Positions 14,101 to 24,508 of a stretch of DNA of 64,000 nucleotides are shown one piece after another (the first letter of the stretch is position 1; each line of letters opens with the position of its first letter). A program made the translations under genes and the position numbers. The DNA comes from Tubulanus polymorphus (lineage: Eukaryota; Nemertea; Palaeonemertea; Tubulaniformes; Tubulanidae). The notes under the pieces are model-generated. The model ran no database searches. It was not told the DNA's origin and saw only the letters and a program-made list of their open reading frames with translations. The stretch is taken from assembly GCF_964204645.1 (NCBI RefSeq), contig NC_134030.1:9050278-9114277 (forward strand), in the 5' to 3' direction.

Positions 14101-17100
14101 CAGGGTATCCAGCATAAGAATCTTCGAGTTAGATACGTCGATATATAACGTGCTTATATATCTTGAGTTGCTCAGTATTGTTAATCAGGGGCTGGGTTTA
14201 TAGACTGGTATTAACTTAAACCCGGGTCTAACTCAATTCATTTTCGATTGAAGGTTAACGCCACCAGGTTAAAGCTAATACCAGTCTATAAACCAGCCCC
14301 TGTGGCCAGATCCACAGTCGAGACTTAAGTCCAAAAGTGGGCTTAAGTCTTAAGATTGGTCTTAAGTTGTTAGATTGGCTTTATGACTAACATAGTCTTA
14401 GACTGGGCGTAAGTCTAAGCCATGACTATGGAACCGGCCCTTGGGGCTTATATTCAAGACCATTCTTAGTCCAACTTAGATCTATAGCCATTCGAATGAC
14501 TTAAGACCAGTCTTAAGATTTAAGACCACTTTTGGACTTAAGTTATGACTGAGCAACTGGGACCTGGGCCGGTTCCATAGTCAAGACTTAAGACCAAAAG
14601 CGGTCTTTAATCTTAAGACTGGTCTTAAGTCGTTAGATTGGCTATAGAACTAGAACTGGTCTTAGAATGGTCTTAAGTCTAAGCCTGACTATGGAACTGG
14701 CCTCAGAAGTTTATGAGCCGAGGCAAGTGACTGATCGGCTCTATTGCTTGACTTTGGAATCGGCCCCCGATGATTATAATTTTCTGAAGCGGCCTTGTAT
14801 GTAATTCCTCCATTTCTTGAAATCCTAAAAGCGGATTTCACTTTTTAGTTACGGTGCTATGTTTAGATATATTTACAATATTCATATCATTTAAACACAT
14901 GTATGTACCTTCTGAGCTGAAAGAGTTGTGAAAAGTAAGTCTGCCACACGATTCCGAACACAAAGGATACTATTATGCGCGAACCTCTAGCTCTATTCAG
15001 TATCATGATAGTTCTGAGGTGCGTTCATAGATGGTGCTACTGTTGTTATGCCCGGCGCTCATTGATTCATGCACTTATCGTTAAAAAAATTCTCTCGATG
15101 TTCTCCTGCTTCGCTTCAATTTATGTGGATATTTCTTTTCGGTATTCAGATTAGGTTCTGGGTTTATTTTTGGTAAAGTTCTAGGATGCGTTTATGTTTT
15201 GTGCAAATTCTTCGTAAAAAAAGAAGACGTATTTTTCTTACTCGTGTTAATTTTGAGCATGTATGAATTTGGTTGTTTTGGTTTTTGGCTTCGATATGAT
15301 CTCGATAAATGACTTGGATGTTTTTTTTTTGCGAATGGACATAATTTGTTTCAGCTTCGTTGCAAAAGTATTGTCCATGTCGAGCAGTTTTGTAGCTGTT
15401 GTTGTTTGTGGCTTTCAACATGCGAAGCTAATCTTTGAAATGAAATATTATATTTCCCTCAAGTGCTGTATCCGTAATGCGATTTTGAATGAATTCGGAA
15501 TGATCTCGGGAGAGAGAGCTGCCTCCATTGGCCATTCTATTAAAAGCTTAGACAGCGATACATAATGGGATAACATTATCGGCCGCGAAATGACACAAAA
15601 TCTGGCTAACTTTCTTGAACAATTGTAAATTTTCTGATCATATTGTGCATGAAAAAAACTGTCTGTCAATTCTTTTGATGTTTTTCAAACGTGAGAAATC
15701 CTTTCAATAATTTTTAGTTCTTCCTTTATATCATTTAAATTTCATCTTTTTTCTCAATGAATTTCGATCAGCTTAGTCAAATGAAAAAGATCGTGGCTTA
15801 CTCGAATTAAAATTTCAACCGAATGAATTACTGAGTATGAAGACAGATTCTCTCTCTCTCTCTGAATCATTGCATGTGGCTATGTTTGGATTGAAAGAAA
15901 AAACATATACTTCTTCGTTCAAAGTTCTAGATATAATGTCTGTACTATATATACGAAAAAAAATACGAATTCATTCTATTGAGTTATGAATGTGTTCCCT
16001 CGTATTTAATCATTAGAATATATCATTGTATTGTATTTTTCATTCGGATTGCCTGTTTAGAATAATGAGCAGTTATCTATTTAGATAATCGCCATTTTCA
16101 CGTATGAATTTCTATTTTGTAGATGGCCAGTGAATTCGACGAAGAGCGAGGGCCGAATGAACTGGTGCTATCCGCGATTACTCAGGTCGGCTTCCTCATG
16201 CAGATGGTGAAAGATGCCCTGACTGCTCCTCCGGAATCAAATGATTCATCACCTCGCGCTTTGTCCGGTGAGTCTACAGGTCTTTAGACTTTTTCTGCGC
16301 GTTTATGTTACAAAATAGATTCTTAATTCAGTGGCCCTTAAAAAAAGCCTCGCAGGATATTATTATATCCCTGGGATTCTGAATTCATTTCCTATAAAGC
16401 ACTGCAATGGTATCCTTTGAAAAGATAATTTTTTGGGGAATGAATGATGAGAAACCAGATAACTGCGTTGCAATATTTGATTAAAGCAACCTTTTCACCG
16501 GACCAGAGTTAGGGAGGTTTTTTTGGGGATGGCCGGGGGGATTGCTTTTGCAAGGCGAATGCAAAACTCTAGTCCACCAAATGAAATGATAATGGAAAAA
16601 TAAAATACGTATGTTCCAATTCACATTCTAATTGCTGTTCATTGTAGACATAAGACCATCGACAACTACGCAGAATCTGAAGTTGGCATTGACCTTACCA
16701 TCCGGAGATCTTCTCAAAGTAGTTTCAAACCTCGGCAAAAACCTCGGCCAGTTGCGGGTAAGTGTTGATAAGATGCTCGACAAGAGCTGCTTTTTGGTTC
16801 GGGTTCTCGGAAATCTGAAATCAAGGCTGATATGAAAGGTCCAGACAATCTGGGTACCAACCTATGAAAAACCTGTTTGATGAAGGGTAGTCCTGATTTC
16901 GGGAGGTCTTCCATTTCCTAGATTTGCAATGTTAGACCTCCGTTCAGGGAACACTCACATCGAGGGTGGATTTATGGGGTGGTCTCGGGGGTCAGGACCA
17001 CTGCCTTCTCATTCAGGTGGACCTTTTTGTCAAGACAGGGATCATTAAAAGCTGTTGATTTGACACTCATCCTCTCGGAAATTGCAACCTTTCAGATTTA

Positions 17101-19997
17101 TTTCTTCAAAAATATCTAAAACTAAGGTCGGAACCTTGCGGAATCCCGATACCTGTGACTTGGCCGCTTTACCTGAAAAATACCTTTTTATCTCTTCTGG
17201 ACCCCGGCCTTCCAATTTACCTAGATCTGCCCTTGCACATGCGGTAGTCGGTATCAGTATATCCCCTAACACGTCTGAGCCTGAATGATAAGTGCGAAAT
17301 TTTTTTACTGCGCTAGGCCGTGATGACCGAACAAGAACACGAAACGTCTCGCTTGCAGCACGAGTTGAAGGTCACGCGGAGAGAACTCGTGTCGTCGTCG
17401 CCAAAAACGAGCCGTCCGAATAGTTTCCTGTCGAACGCATCGTCAGCGTCGGAAACTGCTGACGTGGTGGAGGAATCGGTCGTCCCCGCCAGCGACGAAT
17501 CAGGTACGCTCCTCGAATTATTCGTAATTATTTGTACACGTTTATAAGCTCTTCAAACTTTAGAAATCGTTACGAAAAATTCTCGACGGCAATCGCGTCG
17601 GAAGCGCTTTTGAATCCATTTTTACATGGCAGTAAAGTGCGGTCTCTTTCTTTTTCCATCTTATATTCACTTCTACAAAGATCGGTAGTAGTAAAAGAGT
17701 GTTTTGTATAACTCCATTCAGCAGGTGTCCATCGTATAATCAACTCCATCAAAGGTGAATTCATAGTTTTGTGAACATTATGATGTTTGTCGCTGCGTTC
17801 TCAGTTGTTCATTTTATAGTTAGTCGAACTGAAGTTTTCGTTACGTATACGTACATATTTAAAATACGCGGATACAATTATTACGTAGTTATTTCTTGTT
17901 TAGTTTGCGAAAATATTGCCTTTACTACGCTCTATTCATCTCTCGAAAGATAGATTAATGATTTGTGTGAAGACTCTATTCGAGTGTTAATATTCGATAT
18001 ATTTCTAAATCGGCCGTATCTTCGGTAGTTACATAGTCGTATGTAGATAATCGTCAACTCGATCTCTGAGTTTTAATTCATTTTCATCTCCTCTCTTAAC
18101 TCTTTCAACCGCCTCTAGGATTATGGAAAGCTGTAGTAGATTTCTTCTATGTAATGCTCGTGATAGGTATATTTTCCCCGCTCTGAAACGCCGATTATGT
18201 TTGCTCTGTTGTTTTTCTTTGTATCGTTTATTTTATCTGATGATAAACATTTGTTGCGCCGGTTTAGTTGTCGCGTTGTTGGTCGGTTTTTTTTGGTAAA
18301 GCAATGTTGTCGTTTAGTTTTTCTATTCTCGATTTGAGGTGTGTCAACATTTGCAGGCTTAATGATGTTCATTTTAGTGATACATTGTTCGTCTTTACTC
18401 ACAGGGTCCCTACGACTCCTTGATTCCTGAAAAACTCTTGAAAGGGAAAGGGAAAATGTTTTTGAAAGTGCTCAAAACTCCTTTGATATGAACAAAATGT
18501 TAGAAACACCTTCAAAACTCCTTCAATTTTGAGAAATAGACAATTAGAAATGTTTGGCTAGTTAGCAGTTGTACCGTAGATTACACCTAGAACTCAGTAC
18601 AAATGGGATCTGGATTTTTTTATCCTATCAGGTGGTTACTGAATTAGAAAGTTTAGGCAGTGTAAAAGATAAATATTTGCTTAAAAAATCACCATTAATG
18701 GTTTACAAAGATAAACAGTACCAATTTAGGAGGAGTCTACAGTAATTGGGATATGAAAGCCATGCAGACGCTTCCTTGAAATTTGAAATTTTCTCTTTGA
18801 AAACTCCTTATATCCAGGAACAAATGATCTGTAGGGACCCTGACTCGTTAGCAACGTTGCATGAAGCAACTGGCAAAAAACGATTAAAACTATGAATTAA
18901 AACTACGAAGAAAATAATTTTTGTTCATATCGCGATTAAACTGACCAAAATGCAGTTCATTGCGCTCAATTGTCAAAATGCATTAGGCGTTCGCTCGAAG
19001 TTATTTTTAGGTGCATGCGTCTGAAAAGTGTCCCGCATTTATATTTTCATTCCCACAGCATGAATTAGATATTTAAGGAAGTAAAAACAGTTGACTGTTT
19101 ACGACCCCTGATTTCTAGTGAGTAGCGATCACGAGTGATCTATTTGTAGTTGATTTTACGTTCGTTTGTACATTTTAGCCCTGTTTTCCCCACCCCCCGC
19201 ATCTGAACTATCTATCAACGACGACAACGGCGACGAACCACTTTTGATGGCGGCCGTGTCGCTGGAGCAATCCGTCGACGACTCGGAAGAAATCGTTGTC
19301 GCCGCCATCGAAACGGATATCGTCGTCGAGGAAGTAATCGACGATGACGATAGTAAAAATGTCGCAGACGATGATGACGATGATGTCACGGTAGAGACGA
19401 CCGAAGAATACGTCACTGATATATTGGACAACGTGATCGACAAAGCTGTTGAGATGATGACAAGTGAAAAAGAAGAGCGCGTAGCGGAAGATCTGACCGA
19501 GGGTAAAGATGAAACAGGTAAATGTCTAACATCCTACCTACCAACAGTCCTTCTCTAACGCAATGCATGACAATAGATTGATTAGAATAGATTCAGTAAT
19601 TCTGGTCCCAATTCCAAAGTTGTGAGTTCCGATTCTGAGAACTCCGAGTTAGAAATGACTTACCGAAAATAAGCCAATTTTAACTATTAACAACTGTGGA
19701 ACTGGATCATGTTGTCTGAAAACTCCATTAATCCGCGCCATTTAAGTTGTCCTTAATTAGATGCATTGTTTATTACGTAGTTAAGTCAAAACGGCGTAGT
19801 CAAAAATCCTAAGTTTCTGTTATGGTCTCCCTTATCAGACGCAGGCGATCGAGGGCTAATATGGAGGTATTTCTGAGCATGGAATTGTAACCGAAGTCTT
19901 TTTATACGGATATGTTTCAGATGCGAATGTCGATGGATCGCCGGACGACCGAATAACAGACGCCACTGCGGATACATCAGTCGAGAGCTCGGTGTGA
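67..19997 (+). CDS. ARHGEF11/12: Rho guanine nucleotide exchange factor, RhoGEF2/ARHGEF11-12 type (5' partial)
   Basis: Activates RhoA-type GTPases by GDP/GTP exchange; in this family the RGS-like domain couples it to active G12/13 alpha subunits at the membrane. I join 27 exons, all in matching phase: 67-235, 354-468, 1998-2163, 2430-2544, 3323-3466, 5715-5840, 6553-6673, 6787-6850, 7016-7134, 7596-7777, 7874-8020, 8294-8373, 8476-8604, 8784-8901, 9048-9223, 9330-9576, 10015-10105, 10192-10344, 10601-10696, 11149-11333, 11862-11971, 13848-13889, 16123-16267, 16648-16757, 17317-17503, 19179-19517, 19921-19997. They give about 1250 residues. The window starts inside the RGS-like domain, so the start codon and the PDZ domain expected for the family are not visible. 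Domain order RGS-like, C1, DH, PH is that of invertebrate RhoGEF2; vertebrate ARHGEF11 and 12 lack the C1. Exon 7596 could start at 7599 instead. Introns carry several MITE families. AKAP13/ARHGEF2 was considered, but those lack an RGS-like domain. Confidence 0.9.
1364..1473. mobile_element. MITE-like hairpin, GGGCCCAGTTTCACGAAA family
   Basis: A 110-bp element in a RhoGEF intron starts GGGCCCAGTTTCACGAAAT and ends TTTGTGAGACTGGGGCCC, so its ends form an inverted repeat. An inner AATCGATTTAAG is repeated. It has no coding capacity and looks like a non-autonomous DNA transposon. Confidence 0.65.
2718..3016. mobile_element. Dispersed repeat with CAGGG(T/A)GGCCACTGACCTGG end, copy 1
   Basis: Intron repeat opening CAGGGAGGCCACTGACCTGG, with repeated GGAAAACTCAGGGAA motifs, and closing near GTGATCACCCTG. 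The ends are inverted relative to each other. It is the same family as 12102-12372 and the fragment 9709-9830. A lone end (GTGGCCACCCTG) also lies near 2195-2210. Confidence 0.6.
3117..3262. mobile_element. pogo-like MITE with TGTAACCTCGTTAC termini
   Basis: About 145 bp opening CAGTGTAACCTCGTTAC and closing GTAACGAGGTTTCACCGTG, an imperfect terminal inverted repeat of the widespread CCTCGTTA type often linked to pogo/Tigger elements. A relative lies at 32915-33066. The family assignment rests on the termini only. Confidence 0.55.
3982..4080. mobile_element. MITE of the TTCCACAGTTGTGAGTT family, copy 1
   Basis: About 100 bp opening GACCCAAGTTCCACAGTTGT and closing CACAACTGCGGAACTGGATC, so nearly the whole element folds back on itself. 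Further copies lie at 13524-13623, 19603-19708, 22129-22233, 56208-56310 and 61265-61353. Confidence 0.7.
4668..4777. mobile_element. MITE-like hairpin with GGTTGCTCAAAAGTTGGTT arms
   Basis: Left end CCAGTTGCTCAAAAGTTGGT and right end CCAACTTTTGAGCAACC form a long inverted repeat in a RhoGEF intron. The inner segments (CCAGTGGATA, TATCCGCTGG) pair too. It has no coding potential. Confidence 0.65.
5156..5487. mobile_element. Non-autonomous repeat, about 330 bp, GCCGCGATC termini, copy 1
   Basis: Opens AGCCGCGATCGTACAGAG and closes CTGTGTGATCGCGGCC, an inverted repeat. The body (GAACAACTGTTCACAC through GTGAGTGGTTTACATGTGAA) recurs at 13230-13514 in another intron of the same gene. The long open frame across it is not conserved with the second copy and I treat it as chance. 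Confidence 0.65.
5878..6291. mobile_element. Non-autonomous DNA element, about 410 bp, GCCTAACTCAGGTCG termini
   Basis: Opens GAGCCTAACTCAGGTCGCAC and closes GTCGACCTGAGCCAGGCT, an imperfect inverted repeat. The segments GCGATCAGATCGTAAG and GATCATGTGACTTTTAGAA recur in inverse orientation at 11420-11741, showing a dispersed family. Confidence 0.55.
6402..6465. repeat. Short palindrome with ACACAGGGAAATGTAC arms
   Basis: The arms GACACAGGGAAATGTAC and GTACATTTCCCTGTGTC are perfect inverted repeats separated by about 30 bp, inside a RhoGEF intron. It could be a very short MITE or the end of a larger element. Confidence 0.6.
7596..9223 (+). other. DH (Dbl homology) catalytic domain of the RhoGEF
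   Basis: The exchange domain spans exons 7596-7777 (from KERKRQEVIN) to 9048-9223. Conserved region 1 is seen in ELFFTEKTHTRALKLLDKLF and conserved region 3 in RLTKYRLLIENLLKYTP. The fold should be an all-helical bundle contacting Rho switch regions. No internal stop or missing segment is seen over seven in-phase exons. Confidence 0.88.
9330..10230 (+). other. PH domain of the RhoGEF
   Basis: Exons 9330-9576, 10015-10105 and the start of 10192-10344 encode the PH domain that follows DH. Visible blocks are YEGSMTWRLNRNKQIEVQGV, DILVLLQKSDDKYILK, FPGKEDTKFTHSPIIQLKSI, AFFLISTLSTAGPQIYELVA and EERKRWVKHITETA, which holds the invariant Trp of the C-terminal helix. An intron repeat related to the GGTGGCCACTGACC family lies at 9709-9830. 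Confidence 0.86.
9709..9830. mobile_element. Fragment of the GGTGGCCACTGACCTGG repeat
   Basis: Begins GGGTGGCCACTGACCTGGAA and continues with ACCTGGAAAACTTGGG-type motifs; no right end is visible. It lies between two PH-domain exons. Confidence 0.5.
10788..10961. mobile_element. MITE with long near-perfect arms, GAGCAAAACTCACTGTTGAT
   Basis: The left end GAGCAAAACTCACTGTTGAT pairs with the right end ATCAACAGTGAGTTTTGCTC, and the inner GAAGTTCTGACTAAACTTCA pairs with TGAAGTTTAGTCAGAACTTC. The element is therefore an almost complete 174-bp hairpin in a RhoGEF intron. It has no coding content. Confidence 0.75.
11420..11741. mobile_element. Second copy of the GCCTAACTCAGGTCG-type element, inverse orientation
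   Basis: Starts near AAGCCTAGCTCGAGTCGAC and ends near GATCTGATCGGATCCTAGTC. Shared internal motifs in reverse order relative to 5878-6291 (TTACGATTCGACGATCTGAT against ATCAGATCGTAAG) support one family in two orientations. Confidence 0.45.
12102..12372. mobile_element. Dispersed repeat with CAGGGTGG...GTGGCCACCCTG ends, copy 2
   Basis: Opens ACAGGGTGGGACACTGACCT and closes AAGTGGCCACCCTGT. It shares ACCTGGAAAACT, AACTCGGGG and GTGTAATCATATGGAAAA with copy 1 at 2718-3016. The ends form a terminal inverted repeat of about 13 bp. Confidence 0.65.
13230..13514. mobile_element. Second copy of the GCCGCGATC-ended repeat, left end decayed
   Basis: Runs parallel to 5205-5487: GGAACGACTGTTCACACGGG, AAATTTTAGCACTGGTCAAG, GAGTGGTTTACATGTGAACG and a closing TGTGTGATCGCGGC. 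The first 50 bases of the family are not recognisable. Confidence 0.6.
14188..14300. mobile_element. MITE with GGGGCTGGTTTATAGACTGG arms
   Basis: Opens GGGGCTGGGTTTATAGACTG and closes CAGTCTATAAACCAGCCCC, followed inward by GTATTAACTTAA against TTAAAGCTAATAC. It is almost a full-length 113-bp palindrome. It abuts the next MITE cluster directly. Confidence 0.8.
14303..14703. mobile_element. Three adjoining copies of a GACTTAAGACCA MITE family
   Basis: Copy one (about 14303-14440) runs from GGCCAGATCCACAGTCGAG to CATGACTATGGAACCGGCCC; copy two (about 14440-14570) is in the reverse sense; copy three (about 14568-14703) runs from GGGCCGGTTCCATAGTCAAG to CTGACTATGGAACTGGCC. All are rich in GGTCTTAAGTC and its complement. 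Ends shared by neighbours suggest insertion into or next to each other. Confidence 0.65.
18402..18842. mobile_element. Non-autonomous element with CAGGGTCCCTAC termini
   Basis: A perfect 12-bp terminal inverted repeat, CAGGGTCCCTAC at 18402 and GTAGGGACCCTG at the right end, encloses 440 bp of AT-rich DNA with CTCCTT-type repeats. It sits in the RhoGEF intron before the acidic exon. A relative in an MTRR intron is at 26729-27025. The short TIR would suit a hAT-like element, but this is unproven. Confidence 0.6.
19603..19708. mobile_element. MITE of the TTCCACAGTTGTGAGTT family, copy 3
   Basis: Opens GGTCCCAATTCCAAAGTTGT and closes CAACTGTGGAACTGGATC, with the GAGTTCCGA / AACTCCGAG inner motifs of the family. 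It lies in the last intron of the RhoGEF. Confidence 0.6.
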
Positions 19998-22128
19998 ACA
20001 ACATCGGCGATTTTATTCTCTCGTTAAGATACGGCGGTAGCTGCTATTGACATACAAAGTTGAATCGGAATTCGTAGACTGTGTCGAATGGTGCTGCAGT
20101 CATCTTTTCTAGTTCGAATGTCGCTCAGTAAATGTTCATACTCGACCAATCGGAATATTGGTTCTTAAGTTCAGTTGTCCGCAGCATTTTTGATTCGAAT
20201 TTTCGGTGTCGTCTGATAGACGTCTGAACACTAGCGTATGTCAGTGAAGCATAGACAAAAAAAAACTACATAATAAGCAAAAAGGGACCTACTTACCGCT
20301 ACTTAAAAACCTTTTAGTTAGCAGTTATTAGTTAATTTATCATTTTCTATAAGATGCTACAAATGCATTTAAATCTAGATTTAATCTTCATTGATCTATT
20401 AAGATAATAATTATTATCATTATTATTATTATTATCGTTATCATTATTATGACTTATTTCATGATTATTGCTGTTTTAAAGTATTATATCACTCAATGGA
20501 TTCAGTCTTGTGATTGTGCGCTTATTTCAAGTGTTGTTTAACTGTCGTTTGGTCAATACATTTTCAATGGTTATTGATTGCGACACAATGGGACACCGGC
20601 ACTCACCAGATGGTCAGTCGTAGCGAAAATCTATTCATTTTCGATGAAATTTGAACTTGATTTTTAGGCTTCCGAATGTGAAATCACCAACAAACTCATC
20701 AAATATATGTAAGATTGACTTTCTCACCTGTGTCAATGCTTGGATTTCACTGAATATTGATTTACAAATGAGAAAAGTCGACTGGAAATAATTGGAGCGC
20801 TGCAACTCTAGCTGCTCTAGTGATCCTGGCGGATTATCGCTGAATCCTTGCTTGCCACTGTAACGTTGCCGGCACCCCATTCATACTGTTGCAGCAAAGA
20901 GCATAGTTCCACTTATGCGGTGATGATACCCGCTTTATTCAAGTTCCACAAAACGACATTGGATCTTGCCTAACTGCTTCAGTGCGGAACGGTTGAAATC
21001 AAGTACGATATTGTTTGTGACTTTTTACTTCGATCGTAATTTTTCCAAAATTCAAAACGTTTCGAGTTATAGTCGTAAATTTTGATCTTGTGGTCGTACA
21101 ATTCGTACTCTTAGTTTTGATCGGGCTAGGGTTTTTGTGAATGTGATAAGGGGCCATTCATTCATCAAATATGTATGCGTCGACGTGGGAAGGAGTCGGG
21201 TCCAAAAATTGTCCATATTTCTCCCTATGTACATAATGGCCAAATGCTTTGAATTGCGTACATGGGGAGCTGGGGATTCGAAAATCGACAAGGGCTAGAG
21301 ATGGGCTACTACTTTTTACCAGTTATCGGCTGTGCTATTATTACTCAGTAATTGATATGATATCATTGTTATATATGCAAAACCTTCTCTTACTGTTGAC
21401 TGATTGATGATGATTTTCAGTTTTGTGTATTATAGTAATATGGTTATTATTCAAAAAACACGTTAAAATATGCTAAATGCGGGGTAGATATTGCCCGCTC
21501 ACATGTGCGTGTACAATATGTAAGGTTCGTACTTACTGATTGCCAATTTTTGAAGGATGGTCAATGCCTACGGCCTAGTGTTGGAAACTTGTATAGGATT
21601 TGTACAAAGATCCCATACATACATACATACATATATATATATTTCATGAAAGAGAATATTTGATGAATAATGATGCGTTGATTGAAGTCGAAATCGATTT
21701 TCTTCGCGTTTGACCTGGTGTATATATATATACAGTGACACGTTAAAATTCCAGATGTTTGCATTGTACAGAGAAAGTTTCGACGTTTATGTTCTGACCT
21801 GTCGATGGATGGTGCTCACGTATTAGATCGATATTATCATTTATACAATGATGAGAGGAAGCTTTGAACCGTTTACAGTCGGACAATCGGGAAATTGTCG
21901 TCGACGTTTATTCGTTCGGATGAAGAATTCGTTCTCTATCCTTGAATTGTACAGCGAATATGGATGTATCGTATATGGGATCCATACTATGCATTTTGCA
22001 TTTAATTTTGTCAGTAGCTGGTGCTACATCTAAAAATGTCAGAATTCAGACAGGGGCGGATCCAGGAATTTTGCTAGGGGTTCACGCTTATTTAAATGGC
22101 CGAAAACGTTTGGAATTTAGCTTTCTGG

Positions 22129-22233
22129 ACCCATTCTACAGTTGTGAGTTAGAGTTAACTCTGAGTTAAAATCAGTTCATTTTCGATGAGTTAACTCCGA
22201 GTCAAATCTTAACTCACAACTGTAGAACTGGGT
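22129..22233. mobile_element. MITE of the TTCCACAGTTGTGAGTT family, copy 4 (best preserved)
   Basis: Opens GACCCATTCTACAGTTGTGA and closes TCACAACTGTAGAACTGGGT. The inner AGTTAACTC motifs also pair, so the 105-bp element is nearly a perfect fold-back. It is the clearest copy for defining the family ends. Confidence 0.78.
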
Positions 22234-23744
22234 GGTGATCACGCGGAATTTCTGGAAATTCGACAACCACCGGTTTGTAACCCTGTGCCTCCCAACTACC
22301 TGTCTAAGACTGTTATGATGGAAATTACGATATATCCATACTTTACTGTATATATTGTCAGTAATAATTACATAATGTATTATTTACATCGTATTATGCT
22401 ACAGGCAACAGTATATAACTTATATATTTTTGCAGCAGATTGACCTTGTTTACCTAGAGTGTTGGTAAAGGTAAAATTCCCTACTGTTTTCAGTGAAATT
22501 CAAAGTTGATAAGTTAGTAGTTGTACTTATGATTTGGATCGAGCTGTCTTTTTGGTAAAAGCCAAGTTGAAATCGGTGCATTGGGACAAGGAAATTATTT
22601 TAGGACTGATGGTCAGCCGGTATGGGTCGAAAAATTTCTGTGTAAAAACAACCGGCGGTTAAAAATAATACGGATGCTATGAAAAAAATCTACGTCGTTG
22701 AAAATATCATTGGACATGTACATTCTCCTCGGTCCATACGTCGAATGTACATATAATATGAGTTTCGAAAAGTAGTTATTCGTTTAAAAACAAACAAAGT
22801 AGCAAAATTGTAAATAGAATAGAAATTAGGTATTGTTTTATCCACCTCTTTAAGTTGTATTAATTGAAAATGCTGTAAAGTCATATATATCAAAATTCGT
22901 ATAAATATATATATACATGAATATATATATATTTACGATTTCTCTTCTTCTTACTTCTTGTAAATATATCTGAAAAAATGAGAATTCGATAAATATTCTG
23001 TCAGTGATAGGTTTCGACAACTTGTATGCAAATCATCGGCTTATCATTTTATGTGCATATATATATTAATTAAACTGTATATTCACTCAATGTTTACGGT
23101 CTTGAGTTAATTCATTCGTGGAGTGTTAGTTGTTGTCTGGTGCCGTTTCTGGTACCACATTTATCCAGTTGAGGAATATACTATGTTTTTAGTACTCCGC
23201 AAAACCTACTGGTAGATTGTACGAAATCCTCAAAAGCAATAGGGATGGATGGCCATCTCTTCCCAATGAGTGGCACTATGGGCATCTTTAGCTGGTTCTG
23301 AGGTTGCTAGGATTCAAGCCTGTTCTGGACTGACGAGTCTTGTATAAGAAAGAGCAATGCCACTATGCCTGGGGTTAACATCACCTAACTGGGACTGAAA
23401 ATGGATGTCAAGAGTTAAGGGATAGTCCAAATAAGGAGTAGAAAATAAGTCTGAAATTTCGTTTTTGGAAGAGTTTGCTATGTCCGAGTTTGGATAGGTT
23501 TCCAGTAATATCTGATCGGAATATGGAATATTCCATTAGCCTCGTTCATCCCACTTAATATATAGGATACTTGCAAGTATGTAAGTTTCTTTACTTGTAA
23601 GTAGCAGTACTTATATAGAGGATAAAGCAGGCTGTAGGCTGATACAGCTCAGCTGGGCTTTGTTAACTTCATCATCCATCATTCTTCATTTATCTAATGG
23701 CCCCATCGCTAAAGGTACCCCCAATGGATTAGTCAAGGTACCAC

Positions 23745-24105
23745 GAGAAGGATTAGTTAGTAACAATTCATAGAAATATGGGTCTTGTCTAGTAGGTCGA
23801 ATCCCTTAACAAAGGGTCTTTATCGTAGTAGTCTCACCCTTGGGAACATCAGTAGAAAATTTAGAAAACTAGTAAAAATCTGTAGGACTAGTATTGATTC
23901 ATAGAAACACGACTTGAACTATAGGGACAAATCCATTGAATGGCTCTATATTCTTGTAGGACTAGTAGCAATTCATAGACATATAGGCCCGAAACCACTA
24001 AGTGGTCAAACCCAAAAAATGCCTATTCACTGTTTTAGACCTTGGCTCACAGATCATTGGTACAATATTTGCTCTTGATAGAAACTGTAGGACTAGTAGT
24101 CAAAG
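23745..24105. repeat. Diverged tandem repeat, TAGGACTAGTAGNAATTCATAGA unit
   Basis: Motifs GTAGGACTAGTA and ATTCATAGAAA(C/T)A recur at about 23750, 23882, 23957 and 24088 with intervals of roughly 75-130 bp. It lies just downstream of the MTRR 3' end. It is strongly decayed. Confidence 0.5.
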
Positions 24106-24363
24106 TTGATGCTAGATGGCTTGACGGAGCACCTTCTTAACCATCAGCTCCACTGACCTTCGTTCACAAAAAAAACGATCTACATTCAAAAGTAAGTTCT
24201 TATGATCAGGTGGATCTTGAAGAAAAAGTCACAATCTGATCACTTCTCATACAAAAGCTGCATCGAAGAGGCAAAATCTCGGGTGAAGTCTCTGAATGGT
24301 ACAATGGAGCCAGTGAACAAACAACGGTAAGACATTAGAATTTTGAAAACAATTTTCACACAT

Positions 24364-24369
24364 TTTATT
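24364..24369 (-). other. Candidate polyadenylation signal of MTRR
   Basis: AATAAA on the minus strand about 140 bases past the MTRR stop codon, a normal distance for a short 3' UTR. Confidence 0.5.
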
Positions 24370-24508
24370 CGGCTGGAATTTTCTAGCACTATCTTAAAAC
24401 AAACGCACTGGTTTATTAAAATCACATATCGAATTTTCTCGGGAGACTTATTCATAATCACTATGACGAACTAGAAAAGTTTACGAGTGGTTCATAATTC
24501 TACAGTAG

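Larger units (their letters stand above)
10601..19997 (+). other. C-terminal tail of the RhoGEF: helical segments, micro-exon, acidic stretch, PDZ-ligand end
   Basis: After PH the tail has a helical, charged segment (LRQKDDIIERALREKHRILA, exon 11862-11971), a 14-residue micro-exon (13848-13889, NPPIPPNLSVDFNP), a helical block in exons 16123-17503 with LQHELKVTRREL and a Ser-rich stretch, and an Asp/Glu-rich exon (19179-19517). The last exon (19921-19997) ends DTSVESSV then TGA at 19995. The final S-S-V with Ser at -2 fits a class I PDZ ligand. No clear AATAAA was found in the following kilobase. Confidence 0.7.
19998..24363. other. Intergenic: RhoGEF 3' flank to MTRR 3' end
   Basis: No convincing gene. 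Contents: an ATT/ATA microsatellite at about 20405-20452; (CATA)n and TA runs at 21615-21650 and 22900-22940; a MITE at 22129-22233 that may be nested in a decayed repeat opening CAGGGGCGGATCCAGGAATT (22051, hAT-like end); and a diverged short tandem repeat at about 23745-24100. A short ORF with a signal-peptide-like start at about 21961-22050 has no recognisable continuation. Confidence 0.6.

Noticed and set aside
21961-22050. Secreted-protein first exon (MDVSYMGSILCILHLILSVA)
   Set aside because: It has a signal-like start but runs into a repeat opening CAGGGGCGGATCC, with no continuation or donor that leads to a coding exon.
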